Below, piece by piece: positions 47,721 to 58,727 of a stretch of DNA of 64,000 bases; the stretch's first letter is position 1; each line of letters opens with the position of its first letter. The DNA is taken from the NCBI GenBank assembly GCA_030549205.1, contig JAUKTV010000001.1:806001-870000 (forward strand), given 5' to 3'. The stretch is from Apiosordaria backusii. Lineage: Eukaryota > Ascomycota > Sordariomycetes > Sordariales > Lasiosphaeriaceae. The notes below the pieces were generated by a model. The model was not told where the DNA came from. It saw only the letters and a program-made list of their open reading frames with translations, and did no database searches. The position numbers and the translations under genes were made by a program.

Positions 47721-47770
47721 GGAATCTTTATTTTCACCGTCAATCGATTATATTTTCACCGTTACCCACC
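47721..47770. repeat. left terminal inverted repeat of the element
   Basis: Pairs with 48228-48278 with two differences. It contains two copies of the core TTTTCACCGT spaced 23 bp apart, which could be transposase-binding subrepeats. Confidence 0.85.
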
Positions 47771-48227
47771 CACACTAGCCAGGAAAGGAAGAGGCCTAAC
47801 AGTCAAGCCACAATGCCAGCCACAGGCAACTTTTGCAGCAATTGACATTGTCGTTAGACACCGAAAACTCTAAAAAAAAGATATGAAATGCTAAATAGTT
47901 AAATCAAGCCCAGTGGAAGCCACAGATATAGCCCAGTACGCGTAGAAGTGGTGCTTTGGTAAGTGGTTGGCAAGATATATAGCCATAGATAACCCTAACC
48001 CTGCGCAACCACCTACAGCTCACAGGCCACCATTTCAAAAAGGTGCATCTGCGTGTGGTTGAGGCTATTGAATTCGGCCCTCAATTGTTGAATTGTTGAT
48101 GGTCGCGATCGACTTTTTTTTTTGACTGAGTGCATTTGCAAGGTATTGTGAAATGCAAATATATGTTGGTTGCTGCGAAAAATAGGTGTGGCTGTCATAG
48201 TTAGACATTACCACTCTCGGTTAGTAT

Positions 48228-48278
48228 GGTGGGTCAACGGTGAAAATATAATCGGTTGACGGTGAAAATAAAGATTCC
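48228..48278. repeat. right terminal inverted repeat of the element
   Basis: Reverse complement of the left repeat, one base longer through a single insertion near its inner end. Confidence 0.85.
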
Positions 48279-48289
48279 GGTCTGGCGGC

Positions 48290-51198
48290 TGTCAGCTTCC
48301 TGTCGCCAGCCGAGTCCATTGCTATGTGCCGGCCGTGATTGGTCCGGCTGGCTGGTGCCATATGTGCGGTAGCGCAGCCGACTGTCTAAGCCGTGCCCGC
48401 CGCCCCAGAGTGTGGGGGAGTCTTAAACGGTCTCCAAAAAATAGTCCGCCTGTCCGTCCCATCAGCCATCAGCCCTCTCCGTCTCAGCCGCTATCATGAG
48501 CCGCATCGCCATACCGTTGTTTTTTGCAAGCTCGTGTCTCTCTCGCGTGCTCGCCATGATCAAAGTGTCCGATATGGCCATCCGATCGTCGCTTGGGCAA
48601 AATTAGCAACACACGGACAGGACACCATGTTCGCTTCTGTTTGATCGTTCCAAAGTGGTTGTAATTTGTGATGTTGTTGATCCAAGATTTCTTATCTCCG
48701 AACTCTGAGTCCGAAGTCCATGATATATCAAACTGCCTGATACTTATTCTCACCTCAAATTTACCACGAAAGAAGACCTCGCGTCTTCGTCCTGTAGCTC
48801 ATGCCTAATTTCCACCCTGTTGGCAACCGATCCATGCGCCAATTCCATGTGACCACCTTCCATTCTGCCGCCACAGCAGGGCGATCGATGCTGGAGATAT
48901 CATCAACGGCGCTATTCCAGGAACGAGACCTGGGGATCGGACCCACCGCCCACACACGAACTCCGGGGAGCAGGTGCGGGAGTTGGGGCCGCCCCCTAGC
49001 TTTCCTTTTCTTATCGTTCAGACGGCGGAAGGGGTGTGGGGGGACCAGGAGACCCAGGGGATCGTCACTTGCTTGAGGGTCTTGGGTCGTTCACGGCTTT
49101 CCCACGCGGTTTGTACAGGCCGTTATACATATATGGGGGTGGTGTCTGTTCAGGATGTGATAGAATGCTCCGCATATTCGAGGCTGGCGTGATCGATGGA
49201 CTGGTCAAGTATCGTGAATTCCATGGATTTGGCTCTGCTGTTGTCGACGGCCCAGCTGGCTACTCAAATGGCCAGCCCATTCTGGACTCAGTTGCTCGTT
49301 GGTGACGATCGTGATGTCGATACAAAGATGGTGTGCTCTATCCCATCGATGGTAGGTCAATATCGATCCTGTGATGGTGTTATCATGAACTGGGTCTCGA
49401 ACTGGTCGTGTAAGGTTGCAGGCACGATGGCATTTGGCAAGCACCTTGAGGAGAGCTCCCAACACGACAACCTGCCACAGGAGCGCATCACCACCCCAGT
49501 CACCACCCAATGCTGCTCCTGGTACGTACCTCAAGCTCTGTAACGACCATGCTTCCATTAGCGTCGCCATGGTCACCACCATCCCCCCGTTCAAGGTAGC
49601 GAACCTATGGGAAGCCTTCCAGAACCGAGCCTACCAGAAGCCCAGCCTCCATATCGATGGGAACAGACGTAGTGTAGCACCCCGAAAAACGCCAGTGTAC
49701 ATAGCTCATGGCGCCCATCCAGCTGAGATCCGGACCCATCTCACAAGCTTTTGACCCTCCATCAGGCCAGGGGTAGGAGTCAGTGCCATTGCCTAGCTGC
49801 CTCGATCCCTCCCCTTGCATTATGTTTATATAAGACAATATCCAACCCTCTGCAAGATCTTTCTATTTATAACGAGGCCACGCGGTATATCTTATGTGTA
49901 TACCTACGTCATACGGAGGATTTCTGAAGCCGATGTAATGGAGCTACCCATATACCACTGATCTGGCTCAACAAGCTGAGGACTTGATTTACCTGTAGCG
50001 TTTGTTAGCAACACGGGGTCGTTGGATGCTATGAATCTGGTCGTTTTATCACAGGCGTCACAGTCAGGATCGCATTGAAGTCGGCAAGTAAAGCAAAACA
50101 TCCTCGTAATTATCTCTTCCTGCTGTCCCCTTGTGGTATACTACCTTTCCCTCACCCATCGTCCCAACTGCATCACCCCCGGAAAAAACATGATGGTTAC
50201 TCTCACCCCCTTTCCCAAGACATGCCTCATCCTAACCACGCCCACCAACTTGACAATCCCATCAAAAACACCAAGTAGCAACGCTTATGAATGACTGCAT
50301 GAGATGCTGGTAAAAAAGAAAGAGAAAACAGACCAAACAGACACACCGCAACGTAACACGCTCGCTACACTAAAACAAAACGCTAAGAAGCATTTAAGCC
50401 GCCCCCAGTTTCCGTTCCTTTTCTTGATTTTTCTTTTTCTGTTTTCTCTTTCCTGTAATCGTCCCCTTTCCTTTCCTTTCCTTTCCTTTCCTTTCCTTTC
50501 CTTTCCTTTCCTTTCCTTTCCTTTCCTTTCCTTTCCTTTCCTTTCCTTTCCTTTCCTTTCCTTTCCTTTCCTTTCCTTTCCTTTCCTTTCTTCCCTCAAA
50601 TTTCGTCCTTTGCTTCTTGCCTGTATCCGCTTCAAATCAACGTGATAGCTATGTGCTGCCAAACCAGTAAAAAAACATAAATGCAAAAGACAAAAAGAAA
50701 TCGTAAACGTAGAATATAACGCAATGCCCTAATGCAATGCAGATCATTCGAAAAGAAAAATCACCCCTTCACCTCATGACTACTACTACTACCCTTTGAC
50801 TGTGTCCCCTTCAGACCTCTCATAACAGTCAGCTCATTTGAGAGCGAACTGGAGATCAGATCCAGATAAACAGAGAGAATAACGGCTCATCCAAAACATG
50901 AAAAAAAACAAAATGATAAATAAACGAAAAAAAGACACTTAAAATCTCTGGCTTACCAAAAATGCAATGAAATAAACATCCCTTATATCCAACGTGCTAA
51001 ATGAAAAAATAAAAACCTCCAAACACCCATAACAACCCTATAATATCATCATCGTTTACCAACCAATCTTTCCTAACCCCCATTCTTTGTGAACTCATAA
51101 TCATAACCGTCATTAACACCCAACACCCCATATTTCCAAGCAGCCTCCCCCCGCCAAAAAATTCCAACTAGAAAAAAAAAAGGAGAAAAGGATATATA
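48290..51198. other. gene-poor intergenic region, 2.9 kb
   Basis: No gene is supported. It ends at the 3' side of the long Zn2Cys6 gene and contains the pentanucleotide tract listed separately. Short overlapping ORFs at 48.4-49.8 kb show no motif. Confidence 0.45.
50466..50590. repeat. (CTTTC)25 pentanucleotide microsatellite
   Basis: Twenty-five perfect copies over 125 bp, so a pure pyrimidine/purine strand asymmetry. It lies about 610 bp past the stop of the minus-strand Zn2Cys6 gene. On the minus strand it opens an artefactual Lys/Gly/Glu/Arg repeat ORF, which I do not call. Confidence 0.97.
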
Positions 51199-51498
51199 TC
51201 ACATATGATGATGCCCATGATGATGCCCCTGATGCATCAACCCCCCCTCAAACAGTCCCCCCAGCACCTCCCCGGGTAAAATCTCCAACCAAGGAGGCAT
51301 CATCTCGCTCTGCAAGCCCAGCATATCAAAGTTGACCTCGAAACTGTTCGACGTGATGCCCTCGGAGATCGGATTGATCGCCAGATACGAATATGACCCC
51401 GATACAAACCCGCTGTGGGAAAAATCTGTTTCGTAGTCGTTGTGATTGTTACTCACCCCATCGTTGTCATTATCATCTTGATGGTTATGGTGATTATG

Positions 51499-51529
<31 letters not shown>

Positions 51530-54500
51530 TTGTTGTTGTGGCTGTTGTCGTGGTGGTGGTGGTGGTGGTGGTGGCTGTGGGAGTTATGAGAATTGTGGTA
51601 TTGATGTAGGCTTGAATCCGTTGGTGTGGTAGATGAAGACCCTTCGTGGGTAGTGGAGGTTTCGTAGCTTGAATTGGTGGAGTGGTGGTGATGAGACGAT
51701 GAAGAGGAGGCGTATGATGACGACATTTGGTGGTTGTGGTTATTATTATTGTGCATGAGATGACTATGCCTAGAATGCTGGTCGGGAGGAGGTGGGGTTT
51801 GCAGGTCCAGATCGACAGAGGGAGAGGATTCGTATTTGAGCAGAGACTTGCCCATTGCTGGTGATTGCGTCATTTTTGGTAACTTGGGTGTCCTGGATTG
51901 GTAGCGCAGAGCAGAAATGTTGGCTTGAGGATAGGCCGGTGGAAGCATAGCGGATGGAGTGTCTGGAAGACTCTGTCGGACGGGATCGTATGTCATGTTT
52001 CCGGGGGGTGTTGCGGCGGACACGGGGACGGAGGGAGGCGGCGGTGGCGGGATGGGCGGAAGTGAGGTTTGTGCGGTTGGGTTCTGGAATAGGACCGTGA
52101 GGTTGGAATTGGGCGAGTTTGTCGTTCCGGTAAGAGAGTATGCAATGGGCGGAACATTAGGCGAAGCGGGATGCTCAAATCGTGGCAAGCGGCCCAGTGA
52201 ACCACGACGTGCCAGTTTGATGGCCTCGGCATCCTCATGATTAAACGTCTCGCAGTCCCAGATGCCCTTCGACTTTTGATCCAAAGCGTTGAGAATGTAC
52301 CCGACGCCTGCCCAGTATTGTTGTAATTGCTGGAGAGACTTGTAACAGCGCGTGTAGTTCTTGCTGGCAGCCGAGACCAGCAACGAGTGTTTCACGTGTC
52401 GTGGATCAATAGCTTCGCCAAACTTTCCAGGGATACCTTTGAAGAAACGGGTTTTGGCCTCGGGGGAAGGTGATGGCTCTCGCGAAGGGGGGTGCGAAGC
52501 ATTCGCTCCAGATTCCATCAAGAAGGCACATGCTGCGATATACATTGGTTGTGATGTAAACGGGTTCCCAATAAAACTCTTTGGATCGATCAGCTCAGCA
52601 AAGGCGAGGATATCAGCAATGGTTTTGGCACTCGACATGGAGAGTTCTCGGCTATTTGGGAGTAGCTGAGTTGGCCTGAGACTGTAAAATGGGGTCAATA
52701 GTGTAGGCTGGTGAAGGACGATGATCAAAGCGTGGAACCAGAAATGCAGCAAGATGAAGGTTGTGCCTTTTCCTGCTTCGACATACTTCCGGAAGTTGGC
52801 AGCATCGAAATGGAGACGCGAATCCTGCTTCTTGTAAATATGGCTTAGGTCAATCTCCATCTGTGCAAGCTTTTGCATCTTTTCCTCAGTGAGGTCGTTG
52901 GCATTCCGAATATTGTTCAGAACATCCGATACTCGGCCGTATAGATGAATAATCTCGATGAAAGGCGGGAACGGATCGGGCCAGCCCGAGACCGGGTCGA
53001 TGGCATGTTCGGGAAGCGACAGCTCGAAGTCATCGTCGCGGAACGTGACCGGTCGTCCCGTCCCCGACGATATAACACGGTCCAGGACGAAGACAGTCCA
53101 AAAGGTGTCGATGCGCTCCTGTTCAACCTCGCGCTGCTCTTGCGGGCCCAAAGCTTCTTCGTCATTTTGCTTCCCTTCTGGCTCGTCGGATCCGTCGTTG
53201 CTTTTTCGACTCCAGCTTCTTGTGTACCAAGGATCACGTTCACCTTGGTACTTTACACCCTCCAACTTTTGAAGACCGAGATCGACGGCCATCCTGATGG
53301 CAAGACCCAAATACATCCAGAGAGCGCTGTCCTGATTTGATCCGAACCCCTCGTAGGCCATCAGTAGGCAGGCCTGGACGGCAGCAACTGATGGGCATGG
53401 GAAAGTGTCCACCGTCGCCGCCTTGGCACGCCGAGCAAACACCTGCCCAAATTCTGATCGCTTTTCCTTGCCGTCATGTGGGTTGATGAAAATGGGCTCG
53501 TCGGAGAAACGGGCAGCCAACGCGCACATGGCATCTACCAATATCGGTTCCAGTCTCTTTTCCTTGAGCATGCGCAGGGTCTTGTCTCTTCGCATAAACT
53601 GATAATTGCAGCCAAGGTGCGTGAAGAAGGTGATGGCGAGATTTAGGATCAAAGGATGAACCGGGTTTGGGTCATTCACGTCATAGACAGGTGTGTCCTC
53701 AAGGGTTTCCAACTCAGTTCCTGGGTTCGAGTAATGGTGCTGCCCTACACCGTAGCCATACAGCGACCCCGGTGATGTTGTAGAGAAGGAACTGCCCCGG
53801 CTCTTGCGCCTGTCCCGATGAATCTCTCGCGATATATCCACCACCATTTGCTTAAAGCCCGGGACGATGGCAGTGGGCCCAAAGTACCTGAAGTAGGGCA
53901 CGCGGTGACTTTCGTGTTGCTGTTGAACAGGCGAGCGGTTATTCGAGCTCCGATTGTTGGAATTTTGAGAATTATCGTCCTGGTCCCAATCATTGCTGTG
54001 TTTCCGCCGCCGACCAGATGCCACAGTGGTCGTTGATACCGAGTCTTGCCTTGATAGCGCATCCGGGTCCACAAAACCAGCCATGCGCGGCTTTGGCTGG
54101 GGTTGCGACTGTGACTGCGACCGACTCTTCCAAAACCGTTGATCCGCCTTATTATTTCCATCGTTGGCGTAGTTTTCTTCGGCATGGTTGTGCCACATAT
54201 TCTGGGGTTCCACCTTGACCTCAACGTTCTCAACGTTCTCAACGTTCACGTAGTCATCCTCGGGCTCATGCTTCGTGTCATCCCGAAAGTCGTGGGCATC
54301 TGCTGGCCCTCCATTCCCTGGCCTCTTCTTTTCGTCGAGATCATTATATCCAAGACAAGTGTGGCCATTCTTGGCACAGGTCGAACAGACCGGTCTCTCG
54401 CCGGCGCATCGGGTTTTCCTTTTGCGACATGTCAAGCATCTAGGAGAGTTTTAGAGCTGGCTCAGCAGTATCGCCATGTGGCACCATGTTGTGGAAGAGG

Positions 54501-54617
54501 AAAAGCAAAACATAAAAAAAAGAAGAAAAAAACATACGCTGCATTGATCCTCCGTCTCTTGGAGGGGGGCTGGCCATGGTTGTTGACCCATTTGTGTTCC
54601 TTGATAAAGGTGGTCAT
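51199..54617 (-). CDS. long Zn2Cys6 transcription factor with His/Asn-rich tail
   Basis: The protein is 1106 residues from exons 54617-54538 and 54439-51199 (98-nt intron, phase 2). The intron interrupts the zinc cluster just before its first Cys. Spliced, it reads SKRRRINAACLTCRKRKTRC, then AGERPVC, STC and AKNGHTC, the standard six-Cys spacing. A disordered Asn/Ser/Gln-rich segment follows, then a fungal regulatory middle domain from about residue 270 (VHPLILNLAITFFTHLGCNY), including ALWMYLGLAIRMAVDLGLQK and a DTFWTVFVLDRVISSGTGRP block. The last 300 residues are low-complexity, with His, Asn and Ser runs and a His-rich end. The class resembles regulators of carbon or development, but I cannot pick an orthologue. 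Confidence 0.9.
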
Positions 54618-57600
54618 TGCGGGCGCTCCTTTATAGCGAGAACATGACGGACTGCCAGGCAGTCGAAGACGAGCTCAGTTGTGGTGAGCTCTCAGCGGGG
54701 TAGCAACCCCGAGCAGTGTGTTTTTGGAGCGGATGAGGCGGTCGGTGAGAAAGAGAGGGGACGCGGATCGGGCGGCAGAGTGTTAGCTGGTGTGTGTGGT
54801 GGTTGGAACTCGGCTTGGCGGCGATGTGTGTGGTGTGTGGTGCGAAAAGTGCGTCGGGATTCTTGGGGCAGCTGGCGATCAACAGGGGCACAACGACGTG
54901 GTCATAATGCAAACGACGGGTGGAGGATCATGAGGGGATTCATGGTTTCGGGCAGTTTTGGGAAATGAGGTAGAAGGTGTAGATAAGGTGTAGGTACACG
55001 TTATGCGACCCAGATCAGCTCCCTCTCACACGGACGAGCGACGACGGCCGGAGCCTCCAAGTGTTCCTCGTTTCGTTGGCTTCACGTGTGGGGACCCACG
55101 ATACCTTAGACAGCACGCGCAGTGCGGCTGGGGGTGCAGCACGGGTATAGCGATGAGGTACCTGTTACCGAATCTCGGTGGGAAAATGTATGTATTTTCA
55201 GTAGCAGCAAAAGGTGTAGGAGATCAGCCGTTGCAGAGGAGGAGGGAGGATAAGCACAAGGGAGAAAAAGTTGGGGGAAGAGGTGGAAGGGGGCCGGACG
55301 GGAACGAGAGGCACGACAGCCGAAGGGACATGGACATGGACATGGACATGGGTGGAGGGGCGAAGATGGGAGACGGGAAACGGGGAGGGACCGCGCTTGA
55401 TGCTTTGCAATTGGAGCTGAGGTGCCAAACTCGCGCCAGTCTCGCCTGTGTCAGGCTGTGTGTCTCTTTGAGCCTAACAAATGATACGGCGGGAAGTGGG
55501 CGAGCTAGAAAATACTAAGGACCAAGGCCGTCGTGACAGGTCGCAGGTGGTGCGTCGCGGCTGTATGTCGCTCCATTATCAATCAACGAGATAATTTCGT
55601 AAGACACAAATAAGAAGAGGACTCTCCCGTCTCACTGCGAGTCCGGCCGAGCTGCGCCGGGGAAGCAGCGAGATGTCGGTCGAGATGTGGCTCCAATGTG
55701 ACGGTCCAATAGCATGGATGGCGCGCTGGCGGCCACTCTTCTGCGAGAGGTTGAGCAATAACGAGCCGACCGTCTTCCGGCACTTTATGGTGACACCCGA
55801 CACCTCACTGCTGTGCTGACAGACGCCAACAGACTGCTGACAGCTGAGCCTGCACTTGGATGCTGCCAGCATTCGTTAGGTATGCCTTCCACCCCCAGTG
55901 GTTGTCGGATAGGTACCTTATTCATAGCCTAAAAATCGTCTGAAATCCGTCCATCACTTCCTTCAGTGGTCAAAGCTTTGGGATGGAGAGCCTGAGTGTT
56001 GGCAGTTGATCCGTGCGCTGCGGGGCTTCCCGAGGCTCCCGTAGCGTGGGGCGAGTCCCTGCCCTATGCTTCAATTTCTTGGGACAACCAGGAACAACGG
56101 AGATTGTCCAAGCAAAGCATGGCTTTGATGCTGCGAAAAAGGACGGACGAACAAGAAGTATAGAAAAAGGGATATTCTTCTGGGTTTAGGCTAGTGGGTA
56201 GCGGCAGCTGCACACTATCGGCCCATGATTGCAACTCTGCACCACTAGCCCCCTGTCTCCTTCGCGGAAGGGATCGTGGACATTCCGGCCCGGACAACCC
56301 TGGGAGTCTCGAATTGCCTGTTCACCTTGTCAATATGTCTCGCATCATCAGAGTGGGACATAAAGAACATGGAATAAATCTCGAAGCCGTCCCGTCATCT
56401 CATCTCACAACCATCCCTACAGTCCACACGTCCGCCTTCTCCCCGGCCCTCCATCATCGTGTATGCGAGCCATCAGGGTCGCTCCGCAGCTCACAGCTTG
56501 ACATTCGACACATCCAACACGCCCGCCAACAAAAATGCACACAGACAAGTTTGGAAGCACGCCATGTAAGTCGAGTTCAACTCACCCAGCACCTTCCTTC
56601 CCTTCCCCTTCCCTCCTTTCCCCTTCCCTTCCCCCCCTCATTTTCAGCCTCTGTCTTACCTTGCCTTATCTCCTCTTTCGATCAGTGTCACCATGTCTTA
56701 TTCTCCCCACGGGCACTTATCATGTCACCCTGATAAGGACACGGCTGTTCCAGATCAAAAGAAAAAGTCGGCGCCCAGAGTCCAAACCAACACATCCTTG
56801 TGCCCCGCGACCCCGCGTTTTTGGGGGGATGGGCCTCCAAAGGGCTGGGGAATCTCCCAGGGCGCCTTGCCTAACTTGGCTTAGTGAGATACCTTCGGCA
56901 GCTTCCGGAAAGCCACAAAAACCGTCAGTCAAGGATATGGAAAAGCCAATTGATCAAAACGGCTCGTCCAGTTGGACCGTATGTACTGTACGACATATGA
57001 GTATCGGATTTTATTGGCAGCCCTGTCTGCTCTTGGATATCTGAGAAAACAGTTTCATTGCCGGCCTGCACTCGATCTCATTGTCTCGTCATCATACAAC
57101 CTCCCCTCATCCTAACCAAAAGCTATTCAAACAAGTTTACCCCGCACCCAATCTACAATTCCAGGCTGCTACACTGAGGGGAAACGGCCTGCTAACCATG
57201 GCAGGATATATTTTGTAAGAAGGATCTACCCTAAACTGACTGATAGCAGATCTCCAGAAAATAGCCTAAAACTAACCTCACAACCATCCCGCTAACAGAC
57301 TTGTTTCGTTCCCGTCTGGGAGAAGTTTCAGGCTAACCTCAATCTTGACCTTTTTCCCATCTCATTTCATGGCGATGCTGATCATCAAGAACGAGGAGCT
57401 TACATACAGGAGCCAAGATATCATGTAAATCACCACCCACCCACACCCCAGCACCTACCTACCGTTTTTGTAACCACCCACATACGTACATCTTCCCTAA
57501 TAAGCCACACACACACCACTAGCCACGCATACCACCCACCCACCATCCACTCCAACTCTCGAGGTCCTTCAGGATGTAGAAATATAAAACACAAATATGC

Positions 57601-58385
57601 ATACACACACACACACATCCAAGCCTCCGCTCTTTGCCCGAGAGGAAGCTTCCCATATCATTCACTGGCGAGAAATGCATTCAAGTCTCATCTCACATCT
57701 CATGAATCGAAAAACAGCATTGGTAAACCTCATAGCATAAAATGATACCCATCATTTTAAAAAGCTATGTAGGTAGCTAGCTACCTTAGCTGTCTTCCCA
57801 TCCCCCGTTCCACCCTCTCTCCCTCCCTATCCTCCTCCATACCAAGGATAAGAAAACTACATGTACAGATCTTGTTACCGCGTGGTATTTGATTCTTTCT
57901 TTCTTTTTTTATCATCGCCGTGCCGTGCTGTGCTCTCTTTCCATGCCCCCCTTCTACAACAACACCCTCACCCTCATCCATCCACCCACCTGTCAGTTGT
58001 AGAAATGACATGGAAAAAAAGAAAATGGAAAAAACAGAAATCTAAATCACCATGCGCCCCCTCCTTCACAGCAAGGCAACAACCAACCAGCTCCACACGC
58101 CAAATGAAAAACACACACACACACAACGACAAGATCCTTCGCTTGCTTGCTCGCTCGCTCGCTGATACAAATAGCTGTCTGTCTGTATATATGATAACTG
58201 ATATTCCTCTCACACACCTCCACTCCTCCTTCCCCAAAATTCAGCAAATGTCTCTCTCTTCCTCCCAAGATTTCAGCAAAGAGGTGATAATAATAATTAT
58301 ATAAAACACACACAACCATCCATACATATCCCCCTCTCCGTCTCCCTTCTCTTATTCCCCCTCTCACCCCCACCGACACCCACCC
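54618..58385. other. gene-poor region, 3.8 kb, with simple repeats
   Basis: This lies between the promoter of the long Zn2Cys6 gene and the 3' side of the RasGEF gene. It contains a GGACAT hexamer repeat near 55326-55350, CA runs near 57601-57619 and 58104-58123, and a GCTC/GCTT run near 58140-58163. ORFs such as 55003-55518 have repeat-derived or random composition. No gene is called. Confidence 0.45.
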
Positions 58386-58727
58386 TCACGGCATCGGAAA
58401 CCCCAACCCCATACTCCCAATCCCCTGCACACTCGGCGGCAGACTAAACTTCCTCAACGGAGGCGGATACTCCCCCATCTTCTTCTTCGGCTTCTTCTCC
58501 TCCACAATCCCCATGCTGTGCGGCCTGGCTCTAGCTCTACCAGCCGGCTTCGTTGTTCGCTCTTTCTTCTCCTCATCTTCATCAGTAGTTATCGACAATC
58601 GTTTCCACCCACTGCCACTGCCACTGCCACTGCCACTGCCACGTTCCTTCTTCTTCTTCTTCTCTTTCTTGTTGTCGTCAGCGGGGTGGTCGTTGTCGTC
58701 GTCGTCACCGCCTGGATGCCGATCGCT
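58386..58727 (-). other. in-frame open stretch after the RasGEF stop (possible readthrough extension or separate exon)
   Basis: Directly after the UAG of the RasGEF gene the same frame stays open for 113 codons to a UGA. The content is hydrophilic: an Asp-rich run, a Lys/Glu run, five Gly-Ser repeats, then ITTDEDEEKKERTTKP and a Pro-rich end. No family is recognised. Part of the openness comes from simple repeats (GTGGCA and GAA type), so this may be chance. Confidence 0.3.

Larger units (their letters stand above)
47710..48289. mobile_element. non-autonomous DNA transposon (MITE) with long inverted repeats and 11-bp target duplication
   Basis: The element spans 47721-48278 (558 bp). Its ends are inverted repeats of about 50 bp: 47721-47770 matches the complement of 48278-48228 with one substitution and one single-base gap, and weaker similarity continues about 10 bp inward. 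Both ends start GGAATCTTTATTTTCACCGT. Directly outside, GGTCTGGCGGC occurs at 47710-47720 and again at 48279-48289 in the same orientation, a perfect 11-bp target duplication. The inside has no transposase ORF. Long inverted repeats with a 9-11-bp duplication suggest the Mutator-like (MULE) group. The near-identical ends and intact duplication suggest recent insertion. Confidence 0.85.

Noticed and set aside
50285..50686. Minus-strand ORF with a KGKER repeat
   Set aside because: It is simply the translation of the CTTTC microsatellite.
55003..55518. 171-codon plus-strand ORF with an Asp-Met repeat
   Set aside because: The repeat comes from a GGACAT microsatellite; no homology or splice support.
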